Numbered from the stretch's first letter, positions 45,168-56,249 are shown. The stretch: 64,000 nucleotides of DNA from Orychophragmus violaceus (GCA_030180135.1 CM058239.1:79987823-80051822), one strand, 5' to 3'. Made by a program: numbers and translations. The notes: generated by a model from the letters alone, not told the origin.

Positions 45168-45803
45168 TATTGGATCGTTTAGTGTTTCCTGATTCAATTC
45201 TCAGATTGATTCATCCTACTAAACATGCAGATCTAGGTTCTCTTGAATAGAAACATAATAGATCTCACCTGTTACCTTGTTTTGCAGCGGAATGGGAGGT
45301 AAGGGTCAGAGATCAGCAGAACCACCAAGAGATGGATCCTCCAAAGGCTCACACACGCACACCGGGAAATTTGGCTGCTAGACCAGCTTAGAGAGGAGGC
45401 GCAGAGAGAGAGATGGGAGGCGCAGAGTGCTGAGAAAAATTAGAGAGCTAGGTCTGATTTTAGTCACTAAAATCCCTTCTAGTTCTCATGGGCTTTTGGG
45501 CCCAATTCTCAGTTCTGATTAAATCCCTTGGATTTAATCAGGCCCTTTAGTCTCTCCAAGTACCGTAAATGCCTAGCACTTTTACCGTACTTCTGCTAAA
45601 CCGTTCCTTCGTATTTTCCCGTTAGCTTAGGCGTGTGACCCATATGGGATCATATAATAAAGGCAATAAGTCCAAAACTTATAGATCATGAGCGGACTCT
45701 AGCAAGCCATCATGACCCCCAATATTATATGACTTATGTCTGATCATTGACATACTCTTATTTTCTAGAGACAGTACAGAGATTACTGGACATAATTCCA
45801 ACA
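45168..45803 (-). repeat. 3'-side LTR of copia B (duplicate of 51988-52623)
   Basis: 636 bp, about two substitutions from the other LTR by eye. The outer flank is CTAAC and LINE segment B; the inner flank is again CTAAC plus LINE segment A sequence rather than copia interior. Confidence 0.9.
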
Positions 45804-46932
45804 CTAACAAATCACACGTCACCTACAAACCCCTTAAATTCTTGAAGGTCCATTCTGAATTCGACAAAAACTCATTAAAATCCCCGACCAAAAGCAAGCA
45901 TCATCTCGGTTTGTGCTAATCCTTTTCAATCGATCCCATAACTCATATCTTTGTTTCTGAGCTGGGTGACCATAAACACAGGACAAATTGAAACCTATTC
46001 CATTAATACTTATATGAACATCGATCAAGCGTACATCTTCAAATAAACAAGAAACTGAAACTGAATTCTTCCAAAGCAAAGCTACACCTCCACCATGACC
46101 CGATGGAGGGATACAAAATGAATGAGGAAATCCTACATTATTTAAAACTGAAGGAACATTCATCGTCTCTATGAGAAATATAATGTTAGGATGATAAAGA
46201 CGGCAAAGTTCCTTCAGATGCGGTTTTATCAGCGACCTGAGAAGGCCCTGATAGTTCCAAGAGATGATCTTCATTGGAACGGTGGGGGTACCGGGCCCCC
46301 AGCGCCCCTGTCGGTTAGTTGGTTAACTGAGCATGAATTCTAGGATTCCTCTTTTGGTGACTGAGTATTCCTTCTTATCGGACCCACAATCAGTAATCCC
46401 TATGTTCCCCATTCGGATGATCAAGGCCTCATCTCCACTACGCTTTATTTTAGTACCCTCTCCTTCACCCCCTGCTAATTATCAATATGTATGTCCACTA
46501 TTTCGTCTTCACAATATTTTCCCTGCTTTTACGCAATTTTTGAAGAGGGACATCTTCGGATGTATTATCCGCAATTGACATACGCTGAATAGAAGATGGG
46601 TTCTCCACTGCCACCTCTACTGGAGAAATGATATCAAAAGTGTTCTGATGAAACGGTAAGACATTCGGTACAAAAGATCCTCCCACTTCCATAACCGCAT
46701 GTTCGTTGTTCTCTCCAATTGCCGCGCCGCTTGTGTCTCTATCATCCGGTCCATTGTTGTCATCAGGCCCATCATCAAATCCATCATCATCATCTCAAAG
46801 CGCAGATGGCATTCTTTCCTGTCATGAGTGAGTATGCCACACCTTTGGCAGAAACGCCTTAACCTCTCAAAGCGAAAGGACACCTCTCAAAGCGAAAGGA
46901 CATGATCGTGTTAACACCTTGTTGGAATTGGA
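45804..46932 (-). pseudogene. second copy of LINE segment A piece (ORF1 knuckle and endonuclease)
   Basis: Duplicate of 52624-53752 (offset 6820). It holds the ORF1 zinc knuckle CQRCGILTHDRKEC near 46830 (frame 46883-46617) and the start of ORF2, an AP-endonuclease-like frame 46274-45834 (MKIISWNYQGL, FLIETM, HGGGVALLWK, NLSCVYGHP). The frame shifts near 45890, where GDFNEFL should follow. It ends at 46932/46933 against copia B pol. Confidence 0.85.
46862..46901. repeat. 20-bp tandem duplication in LINE ORF1
   Basis: ACCTCTCAAAGCGAAAGGAC twice in direct succession; also present at 53682-53721. It shifts the ORF1 frame in front of the zinc knuckle and predates the 1.77-kb duplication. Confidence 0.85.
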
Positions 46933-49448
46933 CTACATCTTAATTTCACTTATCCTACAGCAACAGTCCGCGACTCGTGCTTAGGCCTAAGGAGTGGCTT
47001 CGTTAATAGATTAGCAACGTTCTCATTCGTTGAAACTTGCTGATCTACTTAACATCTCTGTCATTTATCTCACGGAATCGGTTATACCTATCCTCAAGGT
47101 GTTTGGACCTCTGATGTGCAGCTAGTCTCATCTATGCTGGGAATCACATCAAGTTCAGTGACGAACTCTTCTTTCCAAACAACCTTTTTCGCCGCTTCTC
47201 AAGCTGCGAAATGTTCAGCTTAAGTCATGGAGTCAGCAACAGTGCCTTGCACCGCCAGATAGACACAAGATATAACCGGACTGTGACCGGAAATCATCTT
47301 TGTCCGTTGGAAGCATGCCTTTCAGACTCTACCGACTCGTAGCACCTCACTTTCTCCGTAAATCAAGAACTTATCCTTAGTATTCCTCAAATATTTTAGG
47401 ATATTCTTTACGGCAATCCAGTGATTCTTTGCTGGATTTGACTGGTCTTTTACTTGTCTTGCTTAACATTAAAGCAACATCAAAACAAGTACGTGTCATG
47501 GCATACATGATAGATCCAATTGCCGACGCATATGGAATCTCATCCATGCATTCAAGCTCAGCAGATATCGAAGGATACTGTTTCTTGCTTAACGTAATGC
47601 CATGTGGCATTGGCATAAAACCCTTCTTGGATTGCTGAAAACGTGTAGGACTTTGTCAATTTAAGAATCATGACATTGTCCTACCAGCTCTTTTGGATCT
47701 CTTTCTTTAGATCCAAAATCCAAGAACATACGTGGTTTTACCCATGTCAATCATAAAACCAACTCCCCAGCCAGTCCTTTACCGACTGCAGCATTGGGAC
47801 GTTATATCCGAGAATCAGTATGTCATCGACATACACTATGAGAAATGCAATATTGCTCCCACTTATCTTTTAGTAAACGCACAGTTCCATTTCGTTCCTG
47901 TTTAAGTCAAAACCTTGACTACTTCAACAGAACGAAGATTCCAACTCCGATATGTTTGCTTCCATCCATGAATGGATCGATGAAGCTAACTTACACAAAA
48001 TGTAATTTTTCGGGAGTCCGGGCTCACTTTCGCTTCTTTGAGTTTCGCAGATTCGTCGCTTTCAATGATCATCAGATCATGCGAACTTTCAATGATCATC
48101 AGGTTCAACTAATGACGAGAATTCACTCTCGGATTAGTGACTGATTCTTTCATATCTGCAAACTTCAGGCTCCACAGGTGTAGATTCTACAGAAATCTGT
48201 AAATCCTTCCGCTGCTCTCCCTCAACAGGTTGAGCAGCCACCTGTATTTGTCGAATTTCTTCGAGTTATACTTTTACTCCCACTGTTCTTCTTGGAAAGT
48301 AACTTCCCTTCTTAGAAAACAGAATGGACGTAAAAGTAACAAGCCTTGGTTTCCCTAGGACAACCAGCGAAGTAGCACAACTACAAATACTCAGTAAAGA
48401 CGAATTTGGATCGATTCCAATCCAAATTTACGTGGTGTCTTTCAACTGATATTGGTGAAACTATTTCAGCGTAAACTTAGATATTTCTAGAGCGTTATTC
48501 TTCAAGAATATCATGGAAGATTCGTGTGACTCATCTTTAATCATTTCTTATAAGATCTGATTCTTTCTCACAGAAATACCTCAAGGTTTTCAGGAGAATT
48601 GAGCTGTGAAACGACTTCACACTCATTCAGATGATCACACCATTAATGACTCAAGTATTCTCACTCGTGATTTAATTCAGAGTCTTAATACTTCTGTCAC
48701 TCAGATTCTATACCTCATTCTGGAACTCTTTCGACCATGTCAAAGAATTCCGACTTGTGTCTCATCAAATGAACACAGTCTTACTCACTGAATTAATCAG
48801 TAGAGACAATGAAGTACAGGAAATTTTCTCTGGCATTACTGCTCATCGGACCACATACATGAGTATGTTCAATCTCCAATAAGCCTTTGGGCCTTTCTCT
48901 AGCTCGGCTAAGATAGGCCCCTTTGTCTTTTGGTCCAGTAAACAGAATTCAAGTCTCATAAGATATCCGATCAAATGAGCCCAATAGTGCATAACTATGG
49001 GATTTCTGAATCCGACTTACTCTATGTGACCAAGACTTTTATGCCAAGAAAAATCAGGTTTAATTCATCAGATTTAAACCAATTTGGTATTTATGTTACA
49101 TTTAGGCACTCTTTGGTTTAAGATATAAAACCCATTCCTTGAATAGGGTGCTACAATTAATATTTCATTAAGATCAAAAGAACAAAACTTGTCTTTTATC
49201 AAAATGAAAAACATTCAAATTCTTACAAGAAAATGAAAGACAACTCTGCTTAAAGCAGGTACATTGTAGCAATTACTTAATACAAAACCAAGCCTCAAAG
49301 GCATCTACAAGTGAAAACCCTACGGCTGAGGCAGCGTCCATAGCTCCTTCCAGACATGTAGATCCACTTGTCCTTCCTTCAACATTCTACTGTTGCTTAG
49401 GCTCTGCATATTATCACAAATATCAGTGCCACAACCAGTATCCAATAC
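46933..49448 (-). pseudogene. copia B pol, heavily decayed
   Basis: Fragments in pol order on the minus strand: LDTGCG just after gag; integrase scraps around 49000-48600; the RT YVDD region near 47830; RNase H region MPMPHGITLSKKQ, MDEIPYASAIGSIMYAMTRT at 47616-47377; and the terminal KPL region near 47000. The pattern of damage matches copia C in many places, so it was inherited, not acquired separately. Ends abruptly at 46933. Confidence 0.85.
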
Positions 49449-50339
49449 CTATAAGGTAGAACTTGAAGTAATAACATGAATACCTGAGGAAGTAGTCTCA
49501 TACATCAACTTCAACTCCTCATCATCTTCCATGAATTTAATGCAATCTCTCTTCCAATGCCCTGTCTCCTTACAGTAGCAGCACTTACCAACGTAAGAGG
49601 TATCTGACTCGGGCTCAGAAGACACACGCTTGCCATGATTCAAAATCTGGACAACTTTGCCTTCACCTTTGTCAGCATTAGGTTTAGTAAACCTACCCTT
49701 CTCATTCATGAGATTATTCAGGGTATTCTTCACGTTTGGCTCAACTGTCTTGAGCATATCATGCAGTTCAGTCAGCGTCTTCGTTAAGCCTTTCTTGATA
49801 TAGTTCCTTCTGAACTTATCATAGCTTGACGGCAGTGACTGTAGAATGATCTCAGTTGCCAATTCTTGGCTAACTGGATAATCCAGTTTCCTCAGGTTAT
49901 CAATGTAACCCATCATTTTACTGACATGAGGACTCACTGGATGATCATTTGGTAGCTTGCAGCTAGTGAGAGACTTAACCAACTGGTATCTCTCCACTCT
50001 TATCTGCTCCTGAAATTTCAATTTCAGGCTGCTGATCATCTCTATTGGCGACTCCATGTTCTCATATTGCTTCTGCAAGTCTGAGTCCATGATAGCCAAT
50101 ATTAGACCACGCACATCTACCGCATCATTATAATGCTTATTCCAAGCATCATATACTGCATGAGAAGCATTGGACCCGATCCTCACGGGGAGAGCTCTCT
50201 CAAGGACATAGTCCTTTCTCTCCTGTCTGAGGACTAGCCTCAGGTTCCGCGACCAAGTCAAGAAATTTGATCCGTTCAGCTTGTCCATCTCAAGGACAGA
50301 CCGGATCGAGAAAGTGTTTTGATTGTTTGTGCTAGTCAT
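49449..50339 (-). CDS. copia B gag, intact 296-aa protein
   Basis: Starts at ATG 50339 and has the same length as the copia C gag, gap-free, with roughly twenty differences by eye. UBN2/Retrotran_gag domain about residues 10-200, CCHC zinc knuckle CCYCKETGHWKRDC near residue 258. Ends in SSSTL then TAG, at the same Trp codon that became TAG in copia C. The intact frame beside a ruined pol suggests selection on gag or replication by helper enzymes. Confidence 0.9.
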   Translation of the reverse strand: MTSTNNQNTFSIRSVLEMDKLNGSNFLTWSRNLRLVLRQERKDYVLERALPVRIGSNASHAVYDAWNKHYNDAVDVRGLILAIMDSDLQKQYENMESPIEMISSLKLKFQEQIRVERYQLVKSLTSCKLPNDHPVSPHVSKMMGYIDNLRKLDYPVSQELATEIILQSLPSSYDKFRRNYIKKGLTKTLTELHDMLKTVEPNVKNTLNNLMNEKGRFTKPNADKGEGKVVQILNHGKRVSSEPESDTSYVGKCCYCKETGHWKRDCIKFMEDDEELKLMYETTSSGIHVITSSSTL

Positions 50340-51970
50340 AACTGAAAATTAAGATAAAAGGATTTTAGTTAATATGTTCAATATGATTAATCTCGCATTA
50401 TACTTAATATGATTAATCTCGCATTATATTCAATAACATCAGTTACCCTCAATAGAATATAATGATTCCAAGATCCACATATAACTAAGATTAAAGTGGG
50501 CCACTGGCCGTCACCCAACCTTAGCTTATATCGGTAAGCCCTATCTCGGCTAATTATATCCGTGATATAACTCTTGGTTGTGAATCTGGGCCCGAGGCCC
50601 AATCCACTCTGATGTCTCAAGGCCCGGGACTCCCGATGGCCTAGTCAAGAAAACCAGACTATACAGTCATGTAATCACTAATGTCTGGGACTCCCAATGA
50701 CATTTATGAATCACAAACCGTCTTACCCACGCAAAAGTAGACACCCTCACACTGTAAGGCCATGAGTACAATTGAATGGGTTTTGACAGCTGACATAGAC
50801 TGGACAAGACATCCAACGCTTGATATTATTTGAGGTTTGTAGGTTTATTAAAATCTCATCCCAAAATAGAAGATTACTATTTTGGGAAACTTTCCTTTTT
50901 GGGAAACCTACTAATTTTGGAAACTTTCTAAAATTGGAAACTTCCTAAAATCCAAAACATGCAAATCTAGAAACTTCTATTCTAAGAAACTTTCTAATTT
51001 CAGATTTTGAAAACACAGATTAATTTTAAAATCGAATTTTAATAATTAAATGAATTTTTAAAATAATCTGAAGAATAAGACTCAAATAATTGACCCAATT
51101 GTTTTAACTTCTTGGCCCGAGGCCCAAGAATTGGTCCATGTCCAAGCCATAACCCAATTGTCCAATTAAATGACATAACCGGTCTGGTTCATTAAAATTG
51201 GTTTTAACCAAAATTAATTACTACGATGACCACAATTGTCAACCGGTTATTTACTAAACCGGATTTTCTCAATTTATTTGGTCCAACCAAATCAAATTAG
51301 AAAATCACTGGTTTAGGCACAAAATCCAATTTTTCGACTTTGGATTTCTTATCCCGGTTTAACCAGAACTTAATAAATTTATTAAGTCTGTTTATTAAAC
51401 CGTGACGATTTGATTTTAATAAAATTTTAAACCGAACCGAACCGAATTGGTCACGAACCAATCATGGTCGTGACCTAGCTTCTCGATCACCATCGCCCAG
51501 CCGCAAGCCGCACGCGAGCGATCCAAGATCGAGACGGTCAGCTGGACGGGACGGGACGGGACGGGACGGGACGGGACGATCGATCGTCGAGCTCGGGTCG
51601 GTGGCTTCACGCGATCGCCGAGCGATCGGGACAGCCTGGCCGTGCGCCTGGGCGAGAGCAGGTCGATAGCGGGACGATCGCAGCTTCCGATCCATGCGAT
51701 CAGCTCGGTCCATCCACGCGATCGGGACGCGATCCATCCTTCGATCGGGACGCGACCACGCAACACGATCCTCGTCGATCGGTTCGTGCGTCTGTCTCGA
51801 TCCGGACGATCCGACGCATACCAATTCATATAGATTGGATCATGCGATTTCTTGTTTGTTTAGGTTTTAATTCTTTGTTTCTTAAGTGTTTTTCCTTATC
51901 AGTAGGTTGATTCAAAAACACTTCTTAAACAATCCTAAACATGATTCTAAACAAGAAAAACCACAGAACC
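50340..51970 (-). other. copia B 5' leader with a GC-rich section
   Basis: About 1.6 kb. The part next to gag matches copia C. The part at about 51475-51815 is strikingly GC-rich, dense in CGATC and GATCG, and contains a (GGGAC)n tract. Frames in the GC-rich part are read-throughs of this biased DNA and no family is recognised. Confidence 0.7.
51475..51815. repeat. GC-rich CGATCG-dense block with (GGGAC)n
   Basis: The pentamer GGGAC is repeated about six times at 51545-51577, followed by GATCGATCGTCGAGC. Many CGATCG or CGATCC words follow without the 21-bp pairing seen elsewhere. Copia C has nothing like it at the same place. Confidence 0.7.
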
Positions 51971-51973
51971 AAT

Positions 51974-51986
51974 GGCTCTGATACCA
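51974..51986 (-). other. primer binding site, initiator tRNA-Met
   Basis: The minus strand reads TGGTATCAGAGCC next to the copia B 5' LTR. Confidence 0.9.
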
Positions 51987-51987
51987 C

Positions 51988-52623
51988 TATTGGATCGTTT
52001 AGTGTTTCCTGATTCAATTCTCAGATTGATTCATCCTACTAAACATGCAGATCTAGGTTCTCTTGAATAGAAACATAATAGATCTCACCTGTTACCTTGT
52101 TTTGCAGCGGAATGGGAGGTAAGGGTCAGAGATCAGCAGAACCACCAAGAGATGGATCCTCCAAAGGCTCACACACGCACACCGGGAAATTTGGCTGCTA
52201 GACCAGCTTAGAGAGGAGGCGCAGAGAGAGAGATGGGAGGCGCAGAGTGCTGAGAAAAATTAGAGAGCTAGGTCTGATTTTAGTCACTAAAATCCCTTCT
52301 AGTTCTCATGGGCTTTTGGGCCCAATTCTCAGTTCTGATTAAATCCCTTGGATTTAATCAGGCCCTTTAGTCTCTCCAAGTACCGTAAATGCCTAGCACT
52401 TTTACCGTACTTCTGCTAAACCGTTCCTTCGTATTTTCCCGTTAGCTTAGGCGTGTGACCCATATGGGATCATATAATAAAGGCAATAAGTCCAAAACTT
52501 ATAGATCATGAGCGGACTCTAGCAAGCCATCATGACCCCCAGTATTATATGACTTATGTCTGATCATTGACATACTCTTACTTTCTAGAGACAGTACAGA
52601 GATTACTGGACATAATTCCAACA
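51988..52623 (-). repeat. 5' LTR of copia B
   Basis: 636 bp; on the minus strand TGTTGGAATTATG...GATCCAATA, so the terminal CA has become TA. Related to but distinct from the copia C LTR. Flanked outside by the target duplication CTAAC (52624-52628). Confidence 0.9.
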
Positions 52624-54300
52624 CTAACAAATCACACGTCACCTACAAACCCCTTAAATTCTTGAAGGTCCATTCTGAATTCGACAAAAACTCATTAAAA
52701 TCCCCGACCAAAAGCAAGCATCATCTCGGTTTGTGCTAATCCTTTTCAATCGATCCCATAACTCATATCTTTGTTTCTGAGCTGGGTGACCATAAACACA
52801 GGACAAATTGAAACCTATTCCATTAATACTTATATGAACATCGATCAAGCGTACATCTTCAAATAAACAAGAAACTGAAACTGAATTCTTCCAAAGCAAA
52901 GCTACACCTCCACCATGACCCGATGGAGGGATACAAAATGAATGAGGAAATCCTACATTATTTAAAACTGAAGGAACATTCATCGTCTCTATGAGAAATA
53001 TAATGTTAGGATGATAAAGACGGCAAAGTTCCTTCAGATGCGGTTTTATCAGCGACCTGAGAAGGCCCTGATAGTTCCAAGAGATGATCTTCATTGGAAC
53101 GGTGGGGGTACCGGGCCCCCAGCGCCCCTGTCGGTTAGTTGGTTAACTGAGCATGAATTCTAGGATTCCTCTTTTGGTGACTGAGTATTCCTTCTTATCG
53201 GACCCACAATCAGTAATCCCTATGTTCCCCATTCGGATGATCAAGGCCTCATCTCCACTACGCTTTATTTTAGTACCCTCTCCTTCACCCCCTGCTAATT
53301 ATCAATATGTATGTCCACTATTTCGTCTTCACAATATTTTCCCTGCTTTTACGCAATTTTTGAAGAGGGACATCTTCGGATGTATTATCCGCAATTGACA
53401 TACGCTGAATAGAAGATGGGTTCTCCACTGCCACCTCTACTGGAGAAATGATATCAAAAGTGTTCTGATGAAACGGTAAGACATTCGGTACAAAAGATCC
53501 TCCCACTTCCATAACCGCATGTTCGTTGTTCTCTCCAATTGCCGCGCCGCTTGTGTCTCTATCATCCGGTCCATTGTTGTCATCAGGCCCATCATCAAAT
53601 CCATCATCATCATCTCAAAGCGCAGATGGCATTCTTTCCTGTCATGAGTGAGTATGCCACACCTTTGGCAGAAACGCCTTAACCTCTCAAAGCGAAAGGA
53701 CACCTCTCAAAGCGAAAGGACATGATCGTGTTAACACCTTGTTGGAATTGGAAATTTTGTTTGAGGCGCAATGGATTCTAGACATTCTAGAGGAACTGAA
53801 CTCTGAAAAAATCAACTCTGGATGAGTTGTCGTCGAAATCCACATCAAAGACAGGTGCAAGCTTTTCTCCGATATACTCGACAGAGTCCCGAGTCAGAAA
53901 TTCGATGAGGATGCCACAGATCTGTACCCAAAAGGGTATGATTTTGGTACTCCTGAGAGATTTTGGATAGCACCTAGTCACAGTTAACATCCATTCGGAA
54001 AAACTCCATGGAGATTGGCGAAGAACGATGTTCAGTTCTTCCTCAGATTGAAACATGAATTGAAGTTTTCGCGGACCCATTATACGACCCGTCTCCGATC
54101 CCTCCAGACTCCATAACCTCGACATTTGGGTAATCATGACACATAGATTATGTTTCCTCGGATTGAGTGGTGTAACAACCAGTGAAAAGCGGTTGATTGT
54201 CGCCGCATGTTGATAGACGTCACCGGAAGAAAACTCTTGATGAGAGACACGGCTTTTTATAACCGTTAATCGCCAAAACGATCGCCATGGTTTTGTAACC
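52624..54300 (-). pseudogene. LINE segment A: ORF1 and endonuclease N-terminal part
   Basis: The 5' end of the LINE. ORF1 begins near 54240 (AATINRFSLVVTPLNPRKHNL) with a DUF4283-type domain (frame 54137-53787: WSLEGSETGRIMGPRKLQF, SPWSFSEWML, PFWVQICGIL), then a CCHC knuckle CQRCGILTHDRKEC (about 53650) and a C-terminal tail (53512-53318). ORF2 starts at 53094 with the AP-endonuclease-like MKIISWNYQGL and is broken by a shift near 52710. A 20-bp tandem duplication (53682-53721) shifts ORF1. The 5' border is approximate. Confidence 0.85.
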
Positions 54301-54524
54301 GTTACCGTTTGTGTTGTAACGTCAATTTTTAATGTATTAAAATGTTAAAGATACAAAATTGTTTAAAAATATATTTTGACAAGCGTTGCAATCCAAATAA
54401 TTGAAATGTTTTCATGTTATGAGAGCCATCATCATTGTGAGAGACATCTTCAACTTTATAAAATAAGACTGAGCTAAACCAAAGTTGATAAACACTAGCC
54501 AACAAAAAAAAATAACAGTTGAGT

Positions 54525-55036
54525 ATGATCAATATAACAATGATGATGGCTTTAGGAGTAATGGGCGTGAGAGCAAAGACTGACTGAGTGTCAAGAAATA
54601 GACTGCAATTCCCATTGTCAAAACATGAATAATATGGCTTATACTGGTTGTGTCTTGGGATGCGCTTCTCTTCCATCCTTTCAGTATTCCAACACAAGTA
54701 ACCAAAACTCTCAATCTTTATATATATCCAATTTCTCTCTATATATAATCAGATCTCATGGATTCGAAACTATTTTCGAAGTCTACAGTTATCGTGTGAT
54801 TTTGGCAATTACTAGAATGATATAGAATCAAAGTGAAAATAACGATTTTTATAATGTTTACAGGGGCCAATGAAGTAGACCAACATGTCATATGTTACCG
54901 GAACTGCGATGTGGGTTGTGGCACCGATAATGCATACCATGAACGTTGTAAGAAAAGTTGTGGTTACCCACCCTTGTTGAATAAAGTAATGGGCCATATG
55001 TTACCGAAACTGCCATGTGGGTTGTGTGATACGTAA
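54525..55036 (+). pseudogene. possible small secreted cysteine-rich (thionin-like) peptide gene, broken
   Basis: A short hydrophobic start (MINITMMMALGVMGVRAK, ATG near 54525) is followed, after a one-base shift, by ECQEIDCNSHCQNMNNMAYTG and CVLGC. A candidate intron (GTAACC near 54698 to TTTACAG near 54872) leads to a second cysteine cluster ICYRNCDVGCGTD...HERCKKSCGYPP (frame 54833-55036). The spacing resembles thionin-like or defensin-like plant peptides. The second block is partly duplicated out of frame (near 54993). The shift near 54582 and the short introns make this a likely relic of a host gene, not an element gene. Confidence 0.35.
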
Positions 55037-55272
55037 GAGTTATGGGCCTCGTCTATTTGTTATTGGGCTGCTAATCTATAAGCATTCATCCCTTTAGTAT
55101 TCTGTACTTAACTCAAAATATGAATGAGAAACAATCATCGAATTACGATCAACAAAATAAAATAGGGTTCATCCCAAACTTTCTTTTATCTCTATCTTCT
55201 TCTCCCCCAAATTCTTCGTAGATTCCCCATCTTTTCTGTCACAGAATGATGAGCTCAGCCGTGAGCTTATCA
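55037..55272 (+). repeat. LTR (3' part) of an unassigned LTR element
   Basis: A pyrimidine-rich end (TCTCTATCTTCTTCTCCCCC) precedes ATGGTATCAGAGCGG at 55274. 55083-55245 matches 60109-60275 at roughly 85-90 percent in the same orientation, which suggests two LTRs of one element. The 5' border of the LTR is not clear. Confidence 0.5.
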
Positions 55273-55788
55273 ATGGTATCAGAGCGGTCGTTCCTCACGA
55301 CTAGCGGCATCAGATTGTTTGAATCGGACATGGGTTTCCAAGGTTACATACTCGCTCTTTTGGAAGATGTGAGAGCTCGGTTTGATCAGATGATCGAGAC
55401 GTGCATGCAACCTGTGACGACACAGACGACACTAGAAAACCAGAAAAACTCAGAGACAAACCCGGTGAAGCACGAGCCGGTGCAGGATCTGGATAAATGG
55501 GTTAATCCGGTGGTGGGTTCGAAGTTGAGTGACCATGTATTTGGTGGATCTGCATCTCCTCCAACAAGACAAGGGAAGGTTAGAGACGATCCTGATGTGG
55601 AGAAGATTTCAGATGAAATGTTCGGGTTATCTTCTCATCTAAAGATTTCAGAGGAGTTAAACGCTAAACGATCCATACTCCGTGAGAAGATCCCGGTCAA
55701 GCGCTACCATAAGGCTCAGAAAAAGGCTCATAATCACTCATCAGTTCCAGAGTATAAAGTTTCTGATAGATTGTTGCTAAGGAATTGA
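55246..55788 (+). CDS. unrecognised 180-codon frame after the primer site
   Basis: An open frame spanning the primer site; a start downstream of it would be Met near 55330 (MGFQGYILALLEDVRARFDQM). The residues are hydrophilic, with MIETCMQPV, KHEPVQDLDKW and a basic C-terminus (VKRYHKAQKKAHNH). Position suggests a gag-like N-terminal piece of the LTR element, but no domain is recognised. Confidence 0.3.
   Translation: MMSSAVSLSMVSERSFLTTSGIRLFESDMGFQGYILALLEDVRARFDQMIETCMQPVTTQTTLENQKNSETNPVKHEPVQDLDKWVNPVVGSKLSDHVFGGSASPPTRQGKVRDDPDVEKISDEMFGLSSHLKISEELNAKRSILREKIPVKRYHKAQKKAHNHSSVPEYKVSDRLLLRN
55275..55286 (+). other. primer binding site, initiator tRNA-Met
   Basis: TGGTATCAGAGC after the LTR-like sequence. 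Confidence 0.7.
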
Positions 55789-56249
55789 TACAATCTTATT
55801 ATCTAGATGGGCTTATTGGGCTCTTTACTTGTGCTTATGTCATTAATAAGACTTTAAACCCCATTTATGTGGGTATAAGTAATTATCAACGAGCATTGTA
55901 TACTTGTACCTTAGAAATTAATCAAAGTATTTTACTTCTTCTCGTCTTCTCCATGTCTTCTTCCTCTCGTCTTCTCCATCTCTTCTCTTCTGCTTCTGAA
56001 TTCTTTTGTCATCCTTCTTATCTTCTAATTTTCTCTTCTCATCCCTTAATACCCCCTTCGTGATAGAATCAGGCTCTATTAGGAATTTGAGATCGAGAAT
56101 GATTCCGATGAAGAAACGATTCGATCGTGGGAAAAAGGCAATACAATGTAAGCTCGAGCTAGCCTACAAGAGCTATGGTATGCTCAATGAATCTTATATA
56201 ATATTAGAGGCTGAATTGTGTTATTATAAGAAAGAGAGATGTGCATAAG
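55789..56249 (+). other. interior of unassigned LTR element, no gene recognised
   Basis: Pyrimidine-rich (CTTCTCGTCTTCTCC repeats near 55940-55980), then a short basic frame near 56090-56248 (MKKRFDRGKKAIQCKLELAYKS). Nothing is assignable. Confidence 0.35.

Larger units (their letters stand above)
45163..52628 (-). mobile_element. copia B: Ty1/copia element with intact gag, rearranged 3' side
   Basis: Minus-strand element: 5' LTR 51988-52623, primer site, leader, intact gag (50339-49449) and decayed pol down to 46933. The target duplication CTAAC (GTTAG on the minus strand) is at 52624-52628 and 45163-45167. Between pol and the 3' LTR (45168-45803) lies a foreign block (45804-46932) that repeats the LINE next to the 5' LTR, while the element's own 3' non-coding end and polypurine tract are missing. 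So the locus was rearranged after insertion. Confidence 0.85.

Noticed and set aside
46333..46578. Plus-strand 81-codon frame (and 53153-53398)
   Set aside because: Antisense of LINE ORF1/ORF2 linker, duplicated with the LINE block.
51416..51833. Arg/Pro-rich 120-137 codon frames in the copia B leader
   Set aside because: Two overlapping frames of the same strand are open because the block is GC-rich and repetitive; no start context, no family.
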